A stretch of DNA of 64,000 nt from Candidatus Thermochlorobacteriaceae bacterium (lineage in GTDB: Bacteria; Bacteroidota; Chlorobiia; Chlorobiales; Thermochlorobacteraceae). Numbering within the stretch: position 1 is the stretch's first letter; every line of letters starts with the position of its first letter. The stretch is from assembly GCA_029263855.1 (NCBI GenBank), contig JAJUFC010000006.1:62001-126000 (forward strand), written 5' to 3'. Of the stretch, positions 50,796 through 60,117 are shown piece by piece. The notes below the pieces were generated by a model that saw nothing but the letters and a program-made list of their open reading frames with translations, was not told the origin of the DNA and made no database searches. The position numbers were made by a program, and so were the translations under genes.

Positions 50796-51698
50796 ATGAA
50801 ATCCGCCGTTCAATCTTACCTTGAATCGTTACAAGACCACATTTCATCGTCCATTGAAAACACCGATGGCAAAGCCAAGTTCGCGGAAGAAGTTTGGCAA
50901 CACGCATCGGGCGGAGGCGGACGGACGCGCGTCATTCAAGACGGTGCTGTGTTTGAAAAGGGCGGCGTGAATTTTTCCGCCGTGTCGGGAATTTTGCCCG
51001 AAAAAATGGCGGCGAGAATGCACACCAATTCCACGCCGTATTTCGCGACGGGCGTTTCCGTCGTCATTCACCCTTACTCGCCGATGATTCCGACCGTGCA
51101 TTGCAATTACCGATACTTTGAGCAATACGACGCGCAGGGAAATGTCGCGAAGGCGTGGTTTGGCGGCGGCGCCGACCTTACGCCGTATTATCCGTTCATT
51201 GAGGACATTCAGCACTTTCATCGCGTTCACAAAGCCGCGTGCGAGAAACACAATCCCGATTACTACCCGAAGTTCAAGGCGTGGTGCGACGAGTATTTCT
51301 TTCTCCCGCATCGCGGCGAAACGCGCGGCGTGGGCGGCATTTTCTTCGATTACCTTTCCGAAAATCTTGAGGCAACATTTGCCTTTATCCAATCGTGCGG
51401 CAACGCTTTCACCGAAGCCTATTTGCCCATCGTGGAGCGACGCAAGCACGAACCCTTTGGCGAGCGCGAAAAACATTTTCACCGATTGCGGCGCGGCAGA
51501 TATGTGGAGTTTAATTTGGTCTATGATAGAGGGACGCTTTTCGGATTGGAAACGCGCGGCAGAACGGAGTCGATTTTGATGTCGCTCCCCAAAGAAGCAG
51601 GTTGGGAATACAACTACGCGCCTGACCCCCTCTCGCGCGAAGCCGAACTTTACAAGTGCCTCCGTCCGAGAGATTGGCTGAACGAAACGGCGATTTGA
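50796..51698 (+). CDS. hemF: Oxygen-dependent coproporphyrinogen-III oxidase HemF
   Basis: This 300-residue protein matches aerobic coproporphyrinogen oxidase throughout: [66 protein letters not shown] and [16 protein letters not shown]. It oxidatively decarboxylates coproporphyrinogen III in heme (and chlorophyll) synthesis using O2. ATG at 50796 gives the family's normal start. Strictly anaerobic green sulfur bacteria use HemN instead, so HemF points to an oxygen-using lifestyle. aspS starts 62 bases downstream. Confidence 0.96.
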   Translation: MKSAVQSYLESLQDHISSSIENTDGKAKFAEEVWQHASGGGGRTRVIQDGAVFEKGGVNFSAVSGILPEKMAARMHTNSTPYFATGVSVVIHPYSPMIPTVHCNYRYFEQYDAQGNVAKAWFGGGADLTPYYPFIEDIQHFHRVHKAACEKHNPDYYPKFKAWCDEYFFLPHRGETRGVGGIFFDYLSENLEATFAFIQSCGNAFTEAYLPIVERRKHEPFGEREKHFHRLRRGRYVEFNLVYDRGTLFGLETRGRTESILMSLPKEAGWEYNYAPDPLSREAELYKCLRPRDWLNETAI

Positions 51699-51760
51699 AT
51701 CCAAATCCGTATATTCACGGCTCTTTTGTTTTCAACGCATACTGTCAACACACATTGGAT

Positions 51761-53602
51761 ATGCTCGACGTGGCTTCATACGAACAAACGACTTCTCGCG
51801 GCGTTGCGCCGTCGACACAATATCGCACGCACTTTTGCGGCGACCTTCGTAAATCTCACCTTTCAGAAACCGTCAAACTTGCAGGTTGGATTCATCGCAA
51901 GCGCGACCATGGCGGATTGATTTTTATCGATCTGCGAGACCACACTGGCATTGCGCAAATCGTCTTTGAGCCTCACAATCAAACTCTTTTTCAAGAAGTC
52001 GAGCACTTGCGCGTCGAATCGGTCATTTGCATTGAAGGCACAGTGATTGAACGCGCACCCGAAGCCGTTAATGCGAATTTGCCAACAGGCGAAATTGAAG
52101 TGGTTGTTAAGTCGCTCACAGTTGAAAGTGCCGCCGAGCCAATGCCCTTCCCGATTGCCGATGAAACGCCGACTTCGGAAGAATTGCGCCTGAAATATCG
52201 CTTCCTTGACTTGCGCCGCGAAAAGTTGCATAGCAACATTATTTATCGCTCCAAAGTCATCGCGGAAATTCGACGCTATCTTTCTGAACTTGGTTTTCTC
52301 GAGATTCAAACGCCGATTCTGACGAACTCTTCGCCCGAAGGCGCACGCGATTACCTTGTGCCTTCGCGCTTACATCCAGGAAAATTTTACGCACTTCCAC
52401 AAGCACCGCAACAGTTCAAGCAACTTTTGATGGTTTCAGGCTTTGATAAGTATTTCCAAATCGCGCCGTGCTTTCGCGACGAAGACGCGCGCGCCGACCG
52501 CAGTCCCGGCGAGTTCTATCAACTCGATATGGAAATGTCGTTCATCACGCAAGACGATTTGTTCAAAGTCTTGGAAGGACTGTTCGACGCGCTCACGGCG
52601 AAACTTTCGCACAAGCGCATTATGCAACTGCCCTTTCCGCGCATTAAGTATTTGGACGCGATGAACCGCTACGGATCCGATAAGCCCGACCTTCGCAACC
52701 CGCTTGTGATTGAAGACGTTACGGAGATTTTCAAACAGTCTTCATTCAAAGTCTTTGCGGCAAATACAGACAAAGGCAAGTGCATCAAAGCCATGAAACT
52801 TTCAGGTAGAGCCAACGAGCCGCGCCTCTTTTACGACAAAGCCGAAGAATTTGCGAAGAAAGAACTCGGACTTCCGGGCTTAGCCTACATTCGCTACAAA
52901 GACGGCGGCGAAGTTCAAAGCCCGATTTACAAGTTCCTTTCCGATTCCGAAAAAGAAGCCCTGATGAACGCCCTGAACGTTGAAACGGGCGACGTCGTCT
53001 TCTTCGCCGCAGGGGCGTGGGAAAAAACATGCAAAGCCATGGGCGCGATTCGCAACTACTTCGCGCCGCTTTTCAATCTCGATAAAGATTTGCTCGCCTA
53101 CTGCTGGATTGTCGACTTCCCGATGTTTGAATACAACGAAGAGGAAAAGAAAATTGATTTCTCACACAATCCTTTTTCCATGCCGCAAGGTGGAATGGAG
53201 GCACTGCTGACGAAAAATCCGATAGACATCTATGCGTATCAATACGACATTGTTTGCAACGGCATTGAACTTTCATCGGGCGCGATTCGCAATCACAAGC
53301 CCGAAGTGATGTATAAAGCCTTTGAGATTGCAGGCTACACGAAAGAAGACGTCGACAAGAAGTTCGGACACATGATTCGCGCCTTTCAGCATGGCGCGCC
53401 ACCGCACGGCGGCATTGCTCCGGGCATTGACCGCATCGTGATGCTTTACGCCGACGAGAGCAACATTCGCGAAGTGATTGCCTTTCCGATGAACCAAAAA
53501 GCGCAAGACTTAATGACGGGCGCGCCGTCGGAAGTTACGCCGAAACAACTGCGCGAATTGCACATCAAACTCGATTTGCCCGAAAAGAAACACGGCGGCT
53601 AA
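51761..53602 (+). CDS. aspS: Aspartyl-tRNA synthetase
   Basis: This 613-residue class II synthetase has the N-terminal OB fold ([19 protein letters not shown]), motif 2 ([15 protein letters not shown]), a bacterial-type GAD insertion domain and motif 3 ([12 protein letters not shown]). It charges tRNA-Asp, and in some bacteria tRNA-Asn. ATG at 51761 was chosen because the upstream in-frame start lies inside hemF and adds about 35 residues. The N-terminal extension of about 25 residues before the OB fold is longer than usual. A bidirectional terminator follows. Confidence 0.96.
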   Translation: MLDVASYEQTTSRGVAPSTQYRTHFCGDLRKSHLSETVKLAGWIHRKRDHGGLIFIDLRDHTGIAQIVFEPHNQTLFQEVEHLRVESVICIEGTVIERAPEAVNANLPTGEIEVVVKSLTVESAAEPMPFPIADETPTSEELRLKYRFLDLRREKLHSNIIYRSKVIAEIRRYLSELGFLEIQTPILTNSSPEGARDYLVPSRLHPGKFYALPQAPQQFKQLLMVSGFDKYFQIAPCFRDEDARADRSPGEFYQLDMEMSFITQDDLFKVLEGLFDALTAKLSHKRIMQLPFPRIKYLDAMNRYGSDKPDLRNPLVIEDVTEIFKQSSFKVFAANTDKGKCIKAMKLSGRANEPRLFYDKAEEFAKKELGLPGLAYIRYKDGGEVQSPIYKFLSDSEKEALMNALNVETGDVVFFAAGAWEKTCKAMGAIRNYFAPLFNLDKDLLAYCWIVDFPMFEYNEEEKKIDFSHNPFSMPQGGMEALLTKNPIDIYAYQYDIVCNGIELSSGAIRNHKPEVMYKAFEIAGYTKEDVDKKFGHMIRAFQHGAPPHGGIAPGIDRIVMLYADESNIREVIAFPMNQKAQDLMTGAPSEVTPKQLRELHIKLDLPEKKHGG

Positions 53603-53635
53603 TCGCGCATAACCTTGAATCTCGCATCACGCGCC

Positions 53636-53670
53636 CCTCTCCTTTGACAAAGTCAGAATCGGAGGAGAGG
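53636..53670. repeat. 8-bp inverted repeat in the aspS-sodA intergenic region
   Basis: CCTCTCCT (53636-53643) and AGGAGAGG (53663-53670) are reverse complements with a 19-base spacer, between aspS and the terminator. It may be a fragment of a dispersed palindromic element; no second copy was seen in the window. Confidence 0.4.
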
Positions 53671-53703
53671 TTCGCTTCGGAAGATCGAGTTTCCCGACAA
53701 ACG

Positions 53704-53733
53704 AAAAAGGCAGAACTTGCGCTCTGCCTTTTT
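53704..53733. terminator. Bidirectional terminator between aspS and the exported SOD gene
   Basis: AAAAAGGCAGA (53704-53714) pairs with TCTGCCTTTTT (53723-53733) around an eight-base loop, forming an 11-bp stem with A and T runs on both sides. It serves the convergent aspS and superoxide dismutase genes. Confidence 0.88.
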
Positions 53734-53760
53734 CGATGAAATGACTTTCTTTGACGGCTT

Positions 53761-54486
53761 TTACTTCATTGCCAATTCAAAATTCTTGGAAACGAAGTCC
53801 CAGTTAATCAATTTATCGATGAAAGTTTGAGCGTAATCGGGACGGCGGTTTTGGTAGTCGATGTAGTAGGCATGTTCCCAAACGTCCATCGTCAAGAGCG
53901 GGATTTGCCCGTGAACGAGTGGCATGTCGGCGTTTGGCGTTTTGGTCACTTTAAGTTTTCCGCCTTCCAAGACGAGCCACGCCCAGCCAGAGCCGAATTG
54001 CGTAACGCCCGCGTTCTTAAATTCTTCTTTGAACTTTCCGAAGTCGCCGAAATCTTCCTTGATTTTGTCCATCAATTTGCCGGTGGGTTCGCCGCCGCCG
54101 TTGGGCTTCATGGAGTTCCAGTAGAATGTGTGATTCCAAACTTGTGCGGCATTGTTGAAAATGCCCGCTTTGCTTGCATCTTTTGCCGAGGCGGCGACGA
54201 CTTCTTCGAGCGTTTTGCTTTCGAGGTCTGTGCCTGCAATGAGTTTGTTGAGATTGTCCACGTAGGCTTTGTGGTGCTTTCCGTAGTGGAACTCAAAGGT
54301 TTTTGCGGAGATGTGAGGTTCGAGCGCGGTTGGCGCGTAAGGCAATTCAGGAAGCGTGTGCGTCATTGTTTGAGATTGATTTGTTTTTGAAGAAGATTGT
54401 TTGTTGTCGGAACAGGCACTTAATCCCAATGCGATTCCGCCTAAAGCAAGGGCGGTTGTTTTGAGGACTTCTCTACGGGTAGGCAT
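53761..54486 (-). CDS. Superoxide dismutase (Fe/Mn) with Tat-type lipoprotein signal
   Basis: This 241-residue protein has an N-terminal twin-arginine motif (RREVLK) and a hydrophobic stretch ending in a lipobox-like LSAC (Cys25). A low-complexity Ser/Gln linker and a full Fe/Mn superoxide dismutase follow: HYGKHH, NHTFYWNSM and DVWEHAYYIDY supply the metal ligands (three His, one Asp). It should detoxify superoxide outside the cytoplasm, anchored to the membrane and exported folded with its metal. Tat-lipoprotein SODs are less common than cytosolic SODs. Metal choice cannot be told. A terminator follows. Confidence 0.93.
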   Translation of the reverse strand: MPTRREVLKTTALALGGIALGLSACSDNKQSSSKTNQSQTMTHTLPELPYAPTALEPHISAKTFEFHYGKHHKAYVDNLNKLIAGTDLESKTLEEVVAASAKDASKAGIFNNAAQVWNHTFYWNSMKPNGGGEPTGKLMDKIKEDFGDFGKFKEEFKNAGVTQFGSGWAWLVLEGGKLKVTKTPNADMPLVHGQIPLLTMDVWEHAYYIDYQNRRPDYAQTFIDKLINWDFVSKNFELAMK

Positions 54487-54564
54487 CTGCGATTAAGATT
54501 TGATTTGCGTTTCTTCAATCGTGAAACGACGCAAGTTCTAACATCGTTCCAAGTCCTCTTTGAA

Positions 54565-54598
54565 CGCTTGCGCGGATTCCCGCCTGCGCGAGAATGAC
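54565..54598 (+). repeat. REP-like palindromic repeat, copy A
   Basis: This 34-bp element (CGCTTGCGCGG followed by TTCCCGCCTGCGCGAGAA) forms a short hairpin around CTGC. A diverged copy with partly compensating stem changes occurs at 57437-57470. It lies upstream of the SOD gene in a region without a gene. Confidence 0.6.
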
Positions 54599-54634
54599 AA
54601 AGGAAACCGCTTGAAACGACAATCCAACGCATTC

Positions 54635-54673
54635 AACGCCAAATTGCGAGCGATTGTCGCTAAATTCGGCGTT
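54635..54673. repeat. Imperfect long hairpin just upstream of mlaE
   Basis: AACGCC and GGCGTT form the outer arms, with inner AATT/AATT and GCGA/TCGC pairs and two small mismatches or bulges. The hairpin ends 20 bases before the mlaE ATG and is followed by a T-rich stretch. It could be a leader structure or an attenuator-like terminator. Confidence 0.4.
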
Positions 54674-54693
54674 CAAATTTTTCGTTTGACTCA

Positions 54694-55440
54694 ATGAAAT
54701 CCATCACGAATTTTTTCAGCGAAATTGGCGAAGTCTTCATTCTGCTTTGGGGCGTGATTGGCGCGCTGCCGCGCATTTTTCGCGATAGAAAAAACATCGT
54801 CTCACAAATGTCGCACATCGGCGTGGATTCGCTTCCGCTCGTCGTGTTGGTGTCGATTTTCACGGGCGCGATTGCGGCGTGGCAGGCGGCGTATCAGATG
54901 AAAGGACTTGCGCCGATGAGCCTCGTGGGCGGCATCACCAGCCGCGTGATTCTCATCGAACTCGGTCCGGTTTTAACGGGCATTATCATTGCGGGCAGAG
55001 TGGGCGCGTCGATTGCGGCGGAACTTGGCACGATGAAAGTAACTGAGCAATTAGATGCGTTGGACATTATGGCAATTAGTCCCGTCCGATACCTCGCCAT
55101 GCCGCGTGTGGTTGCCACAACGGTCATGATGCCTGTGTTGGTGGTGTTTTCAAATCTTGTGGCGATTGTTGGAGCGTTCATTGTGTCGAGTGCCTTTTTA
55201 GGCATTTCGCAATATCTCTTTTTCGAGTCGTTCAAAAATTTCTTCTACCTGCAAGATGTCTTCGGCGCGCTCTTGAAGGCAGGGATTTTCGGTCTTTCCA
55301 CGTCGCTACTTGGTTGCCACATCGGGTTTCGCACCGATGGCGGCGCAGAGGGCGTAGGCATTTCGACGATTCGCAGTTTCGTGGTTTCCGCCGCAATGAT
55401 TCTCATCGCCGATTACATTCTTTGGTTTTTCCTGTTCTGA
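54694..55440 (+). CDS. mlaE: MlaE-family ABC transporter permease
   Basis: This 248-residue membrane protein has about five to six hydrophobic segments and the MlaE hallmark ELGPVLTGIIIAGRVGASIAAELGTMKVTEQLDAL. MlaE is the permease of ABC systems that move phospholipids between the membranes. Partner genes for ATPase (MlaF) and MCE protein (MlaD) are not adjacent, so this copy either uses partners encoded elsewhere or is an extra copy. It is alone on the plus strand, convergent with the glycoside hydrolase gene after 11 bases. The identification is firm at the family level. Confidence 0.93.
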   Translation: MKSITNFFSEIGEVFILLWGVIGALPRIFRDRKNIVSQMSHIGVDSLPLVVLVSIFTGAIAAWQAAYQMKGLAPMSLVGGITSRVILIELGPVLTGIIIAGRVGASIAAELGTMKVTEQLDALDIMAISPVRYLAMPRVVATTVMMPVLVVFSNLVAIVGAFIVSSAFLGISQYLFFESFKNFFYLQDVFGALLKAGIFGLSTSLLGCHIGFRTDGGAEGVGISTIRSFVVSAAMILIADYILWFFLF

Positions 55441-55451
55441 CCTTTACAAAC

Positions 55452-56711
55452 TCACTCCACGAAAAACGGAATGTTTTGCGTGGCGACCGCTCCCCTGCCA
55501 TCGGCGACATAAAGAAAGAGCCGATACGCGCCGCGCTGTTGTGGCGCGCGAAAGGTCATTGAATCGCGCGTTTCGGATAGCGCGAGTCCGCTTATCGATT
55601 CAGGTCGCGATTCTCGGTCGCCGCCTTCTTTGAGGTCAAGGCTTTCGGGAAGCAATTCCCAACGCGGTCGGAGCGGGTCGCCGTCTTCATCAATCGCGCT
55701 GAATGTGGCGAGGCAAGTTTGGTTCGGCTTCGCTGTGATGTTGTCGGAAGCGACTTTGCCGTCAATCTTAAACGAAACGAGTTTCGGCGCAGAATTAGCA
55801 GGCTTCTTCCCCGTCCAAATTTGCGTGATCACATCGACCATTTCCGTTTTTTCTTTGGCTTCCGTGAACACGCCATACCAAGTTGGCGTGCGCTCTTGCT
55901 TCTGCCCCCAAATAAACACATAGCCGCCAACGCATTGCAGAGAATCTTTGGCGATGGAATTGGCGTAGCGTGAGCGCGCAAGCCGAGCGCGTTCCGTCGA
56001 CGACTGCTCTATCGGCGCGTTCCATTTGGTTTTTGGAACTTCCCAATGTCCTGTCGAACTCCACTCGCCGATGAAATAAGGCTTTTCCCATCCGTAATCC
56101 CGCACTTTTTGCGGCACGTTCTCGATATCACCATACACATTGATGCCGAGAAAATCAATGTCGGGGCACTTCGTTTTGATTTCATTGACCACATCGCGCT
56201 TGATGCCTGCAATGACGGTCGTTGTTGGATGATTCGGGTCAAGGTCGTGAATCATTTTGGCGAGGTCTTGAATGGCGTTCCAAACATTGGTGTTTTTGTA
56301 ATTTAAATCGACCTCGTTGCCGATTGCCCAACAGAGCAACGCGGGGTGATCTTTGAACTTCAAGACGGCTTCTTTGAATCGGTCGAATTGCGCCTTGACG
56401 GCTTTTTCATCGTCATAATTCATTCCTTGTCGTTCAGGACGAACCCAAAAGCCAAGACAGACCGTCAATCCGAGCCGATGCGCTTCGTCGAGCAAATTCT
56501 CTTTATCGGCATAGTGCCAAGTTCGAATCGAATTTGCGCCGGCTTCTTTGGCTTCGTCGAGGAACGAAATTCCGCCCGCGCCCTTGATGAAATGCGGCTT
56601 GCCGGCGCGCAAGAGTTGGAATCCTTTTTCCGTTTTTTGAATTTCAACCTTAATCGGTTGCGCAACGGCAAAAGCGGGGAGAAGCAAAAGAAGAAGCGTT
56701 AATGCTTGCAT
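55452..56711 (-). CDS. Secreted glycoside hydrolase (TIM-barrel, GH2/GH5-like)
   Basis: This 419-residue protein has a Sec signal peptide ([18 protein letters not shown]). A TIM-barrel glycosidase domain follows with the likely acid/base Glu in [10 protein letters not shown] and nucleophile Glu in [13 protein letters not shown]-terminal beta-sandwich of about 100 residues ends the protein. The start ATG at 56711 was chosen since upstream residues are hydrophilic. It resembles the catalytic domain of GH2-type beta-glycosidases and GH5-like cellulases; the substrate is unknown. It is transcribed alone on the minus strand. Confidence 0.85.
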   Translation of the reverse strand: MQALTLLLLLLPAFAVAQPIKVEIQKTEKGFQLLRAGKPHFIKGAGGISFLDEAKEAGANSIRTWHYADKENLLDEAHRLGLTVCLGFWVRPERQGMNYDDEKAVKAQFDRFKEAVLKFKDHPALLCWAIGNEVDLNYKNTNVWNAIQDLAKMIHDLDPNHPTTTVIAGIKRDVVNEIKTKCPDIDFLGINVYGDIENVPQKVRDYGWEKPYFIGEWSSTGHWEVPKTKWNAPIEQSSTERARLARSRYANSIAKDSLQCVGGYVFIWGQKQERTPTWYGVFTEAKEKTEMVDVITQIWTGKKPANSAPKLVSFKIDGKVASDNITAKPNQTCLATFSAIDEDGDPLRPRWELLPESLDLKEGGDRESRPESISGLALSETRDSMTFRAPQQRGAYRLFLYVADGRGAVATQNIPFFVE

Positions 56712-56812
56712 CACGTTATTTTTTAATTGAATTAAAAATTTCACTGCATCGAGCGTCAAGGTTTTTTGTATCTTCACAGCGAATTTTCCACACGAACATA
56801 ACAATAAGCAGT

Positions 56813-57370
56813 ATGCAAGTTAAGAATCCAAATATCAAGCGCACGAAACTGACCTTTTTGGAGCGGCTGTATTTGCCTGAAATTTTCAAGGGGTTGGCAT
56901 ATACGTTTGCGCAGATGTTTCGTCCGAAATTCACATCAGAATATCCCGAAGTAAAATGGAAGCCGTCGGGGTCGTTTCGCGGTCGTCCGGTGTTAGTCGA
57001 GCGTGAGGATAAAACGGGCGAGCGTTGCGTGGCGTGTGGGCTATGTGCGCGTGCGTGCCCGCCGATGGCAATTAGCCTTCAAGCCAACGAGACCAACCTT
57101 CCACAAGAGCGACATCCGATTACGTTTGAAATCAACATGCTTCGCTGTATTTACTGCGGCTATTGCGAAGAAGTCTGCCCCGAAGAAGCGATTGTGATGA
57201 GCGACGAATACGACATCAACTATAAGTCGCGTTCAGAGGCGATTATGGACAAAGAAAAATTGCTTGTGCCGATGGAGCGCGTCAAAGAGCGATTGCAATT
57301 TTTGCGCGACTATAAAAACGCCGTCCGCAAAGCCGACGCGCAGTATGTTGGCGAAGACGCGAAGAAGTAA
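56813..57370 (+). CDS. nuoI: NuoI-like 2x[4Fe-4S] ferredoxin subunit
   Basis: This 185-residue protein has two 4Fe-4S motifs ([12 protein letters not shown] and [12 protein letters not shown]) within the NuoI layout, preceded by an amphipathic [17 protein letters not shown] helix. NuoI connects the peripheral arm of complex I to the quinone site. Other nuo genes are not next to it, so it is an isolated copy: either a second NuoI or part of a differently organised complex. It starts at ATG 56813 and is followed by a strong terminator. Codon use is like the neighbours. Confidence 0.88.
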   Translation: MQVKNPNIKRTKLTFLERLYLPEIFKGLAYTFAQMFRPKFTSEYPEVKWKPSGSFRGRPVLVEREDKTGERCVACGLCARACPPMAISLQANETNLPQERHPITFEINMLRCIYCGYCEEVCPEEAIVMSDEYDINYKSRSEAIMDKEKLLVPMERVKERLQFLRDYKNAVRKADAQYVGEDAKK

Positions 57371-57399
57371 TCGCGGTTTCAAAATCACTGTTTCAAAAG

Positions 57400-57423
57400 G
57401 CGTTTCTCAGAGAGACGCTTTTT
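57400..57423 (+). terminator. Terminator after the nuoI-like gene
   Basis: GCGTTTCT (57400-57407) pairs with AGAGACGC (57411-57418) including one G-T pair, with a three-base loop and a following T run (TTTTTGTTTTTG). It lies 30 bases after the stop codon. Confidence 0.75.
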
Positions 57424-57436
57424 GTTTTTGTCGAAT

Positions 57437-57470
57437 CGCTTGCGCGGCTTCTCGCCTTCGCGGGAAGGAT
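57437..57470 (+). repeat. REP-like palindromic repeat, copy B
   Basis: This 34-bp element (CGCTTGCGCGG followed by TTCTCGCCTTCGCGGGAA) is a second copy of the element at 54565-54598. The copies share the outer sequence and differ inside the hairpin stem. Confidence 0.6.
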
Positions 57471-57540
57471 ATGCGTTTTAAGCGATGAAAACGCCAGTCG
57501 GCACTGACTTCGCGAGCGCGTCATCTGCGAACTTGCGTTG

Positions 57541-59724
57541 CTACCAAACGATTTGCCCGTCTCGCTCCGTCGTCTTGATGCGCGACTCCGTTTTCGCGAA
57601 GCGATAGAAAAATTTTCTCTCCGCCCTGCGCATAAACGGCGAAAGTTCCGCCACAATCAGTTTCGGCTTTGCTTGTTGAATCCACTTTTCTAATGCCTCT
57701 TTTTCCTGCTCGCGAAAGCGCAAGAGTTTGAGAAATATCACATCGCTTTTGAAAAATTCGCTCTCCGAAACGCCTTTCAAATACTGCGTGCAAACCATCG
57801 TCGCCCGCTTCGTCAAGATTTTACAATGCTCTACGGACGGGCGAATCACAACCGCGCCGCTTGTTTTCATGGATTCTACTCGGCTTGCTTTTGTTTCAAT
57901 CGGCACATCTTGCGCAACGCTATCGCTCGATGAAAATTGAACGAACGCGGTTGGCGTTAAGCCGAAGGCTTGAAGTTGCTTTTCAATTCGCACCCCGTCT
58001 GACCGCTTCGCGCCTGCATCAATCAAGAGCGTTTCGCCGCCTGCGTTCACGAAAATTGACGAGCCGCCATAAACTGCATTGAAGATGAATTTTGGTGCCG
58101 GTGATTTCGGTTCAAAAATCGGGAACCATACTGCCACATTGATTGCCACAAGTGCCGCAATTATCCATTTGGCGCGGGTTTTCGGGTTGCGAAGTTGAAG
58201 CAAGGCAAGCGCTGAAAGGTAAAACGCAATCAAAACGGGAATGGTCGGCTGAATCGCAACTGCCACAATCGGCAACTCGCTAAACCACTTTGCGAAGAAA
58301 ATTGCCCAATGCACGAAGTAATAAACGCTCACGGCATAAGGCGTTGCCAAGGTTTGCGAAACAAGGTCGAAGAGAGTCATCGGAATGGCGGCATAAACAG
58401 CAAGGCTTGTGAGCAACACGACGGGAAGATTCGCCAAGATGCCGAGAAACGCTGTTGAGCCGAAGTAATAAGCAATGAGCGGCGAAACGCCAATTGAAGC
58501 GGAAAGCGTTAGCGCAAGCGACTCCCAAACATACTTTGCAAGTGCCAAGACTGGCTTCAGCCATTTTGTTTCTGTTTCAAACGCAATCCATTCCGAGAGG
58601 CGCGGATAAACGAGCAAAATTGAGGCGACTGCGCCCGTCGTTAAATGCACGCTTGCACTGAACAGCGCGCGTGGGTCGAGCGAGAAAATCACAATCAAGC
58701 AAAACGCTAAGGTATTGAGCGGATATGCCTTGCGCTCAATCACTTTTGAAAATCCGAAGACCAACGCCATAATGACGGCTCTGACAACGGGCGGCGAGTT
58801 TCCCGTGATGTTGCTGTAAAAGAAAAGAAGCACTGCCGCCAAGCCAAAAGCAATCCACTTTCCTGCCTTCGTTGTTTTCAATCGCTTGAATACTAAATCC
58901 AACAAGAGCACTAACAATCCGATATGCAATCCAGAAATCACAAGCACATGAATTGTGCCTGTTCGTTGAAAGGCAAGTTTAATTTCATCGCTCAAATCGC
59001 TTCGCTCGCCGAGAATCAAGCCTTTGACAAATTGCTGTTCATCGCTTTTTGGAATGAGCGTTTGGATTGTTTCTGAAAGTCGCTCTGCGGTCGGAAGTGT
59101 GATGTAGCGTTCGTAGAAGGAAAGGTTGAGGTTGCCTGTTTTTTGAATGAGCGAATCGTGCTGAACGGCAAGGAGCGTGAAAATGCCTTGTTCGTCGAGA
59201 AAGTTGCGATAATTGAATTCGCCTGTGTTCATGGCTTTTTGTGGGAGTTTCAATTTGCCGCTTATCCAAATTTCGTCGCCGAGTTTGAGATGAGTTTGCA
59301 AAGTGTTGTAAAGCCTGACGCGCACTTTGCCGCTGACTGTAACCGTATCACTGTTGCGCACAAGTTCTTGGGCGAGGAGCGTCCATTGTGCAGTGCGATT
59401 TTTCTCGCTCACTTTTGAGGCAAGCGTTCCTTTGAGCCGAACCGTTTGGTTAGCAAAATGGACGATGTCGATTTGTGAAATGTATTTCGTTTTGAAGTTG
59501 CTATAAGCACAAAAGACAGAGGCGATGAGAAAGAGAACAGTGATGAGTTCAAACGCGCGCAGGATTTTAATTTTCTTGAACGTTGCGAGCGCGTGAAGCA
59601 CAAGCGCGAAGATTAGCAGTGCGAAAGCAAGCGAGAGCAATAGGTTTAGGCAGGCAGGAAGGTGTGCGCCGATGTAGATACCAACGGCAATCGTAGCAAG
59701 GGCATAGAGCGAGGGATATGCCAT
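57541..59724 (-). CDS. comEC: ComEC/Rec2 family DNA-uptake channel protein with degenerate C-terminal domain
   Basis: This 727-residue protein has N-terminal membrane segments, an OB-like region (VRLYNTLQTHLKLGDEIWISGKL) and the competence domain (LILGERSDLSDEIKLAFQRTGTIHVLVISGLHIG). A C-terminal metallo-beta-lactamase-like region comes last. The C-terminal part keeps the LLIDAGAKRSDG segment but lacks the HxHxDH zinc motif; the corresponding stretch reads FSSSDS. ComEC moves single-stranded DNA across the inner membrane. It lies 12 bases after a small membrane-protein gene. Together with ComF it suggests transformation ability, though the nuclease-like domain is probably inactive. Confidence 0.9.
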   Translation of the reverse strand: MAYPSLYALATIAVGIYIGAHLPACLNLLLSLAFALLIFALVLHALATFKKIKILRAFELITVLFLIASVFCAYSNFKTKYISQIDIVHFANQTVRLKGTLASKVSEKNRTAQWTLLAQELVRNSDTVTVSGKVRVRLYNTLQTHLKLGDEIWISGKLKLPQKAMNTGEFNYRNFLDEQGIFTLLAVQHDSLIQKTGNLNLSFYERYITLPTAERLSETIQTLIPKSDEQQFVKGLILGERSDLSDEIKLAFQRTGTIHVLVISGLHIGLLVLLLDLVFKRLKTTKAGKWIAFGLAAVLLFFYSNITGNSPPVVRAVIMALVFGFSKVIERKAYPLNTLAFCLIVIFSLDPRALFSASVHLTTGAVASILLVYPRLSEWIAFETETKWLKPVLALAKYVWESLALTLSASIGVSPLIAYYFGSTAFLGILANLPVVLLTSLAVYAAIPMTLFDLVSQTLATPYAVSVYYFVHWAIFFAKWFSELPIVAVAIQPTIPVLIAFYLSALALLQLRNPKTRAKWIIAALVAINVAVWFPIFEPKSPAPKFIFNAVYGGSSIFVNAGGETLLIDAGAKRSDGVRIEKQLQAFGLTPTAFVQFSSSDSVAQDVPIETKASRVESMKTSGAVVIRPSVEHCKILTKRATMVCTQYLKGVSESEFFKSDVIFLKLLRFREQEKEALEKWIQQAKPKLIVAELSPFMRRAERKFFYRFAKTESRIKTTERDGQIVW

Positions 59725-59736
59725 TGGGGGAAAGAC

Positions 59737-59958
59737 TTAGTTAATCCAAATTGATGAGATACCAAATAAAATTGAGGCGGCGATTGCACACCAGGAGAGA
59801 CGCACAATCACGCGAATTTGCTTTTCCATTTTCTCGATGAGCGCGTCGCGTTCTTCACGGAGCGATTCATACTCCAAAACAATCGATGCTTTTTTCAGAA
59901 AATCTTCCGAGCCTCGTTCTAATTCTTCAGCAGTGAAGTTCGCGCGTGGGTCTTGCAT
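59737..59958 (-). CDS. Small protein with coiled coil and C-terminal membrane segment
   Basis: This 73-residue protein has a charged N-terminal coiled-coil-like helix (SLREERDALIEKMEKQIRV) followed by a C-terminal hydrophobic segment (LSWCAIAASILFGISSIWI), a tail-anchored layout. The ATG at 59958 has a good Shine-Dalgarno GGAGG eight bases upstream, which decides it over an upstream TTG. It lies 12 bases before comEC on the same strand and is probably co-transcribed. The family is not recognised. Confidence 0.7.
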   Translation of the reverse strand: MQDPRANFTAEELERGSEDFLKKASIVLEYESLREERDALIEKMEKQIRVIVRLSWCAIAASILFGISSIWIN

Positions 59959-60035
59959 GTTTGTTACCTCCAAATATGATTAGCTCCAATTCATTCGTGA
60001 GAAGTTTCGATCAAATTACGGTTGCTTTCGCGCCC

Positions 60036-60061
60036 TTACAAGCCGTTGTTACAAGCCGTTT
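60036..60061. repeat. Two tandem 13-bp repeats in an intergenic region
   Basis: TTACAAGCCGTTG (60036-60048) is followed at once by TTACAAGCCGTTT (60049-60061). It lies between the acyl-CoA dehydrogenase end and the small membrane-protein start. A related AAGCCGT core recurs in the duplication at 61368-61397. Confidence 0.7.
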
Positions 60062-60117
60062 TTTGAAGGGCAAAAGGATTTGATTCTCCCTTCACCCTTC
60101 TTTCGTTTGTTGCATTT

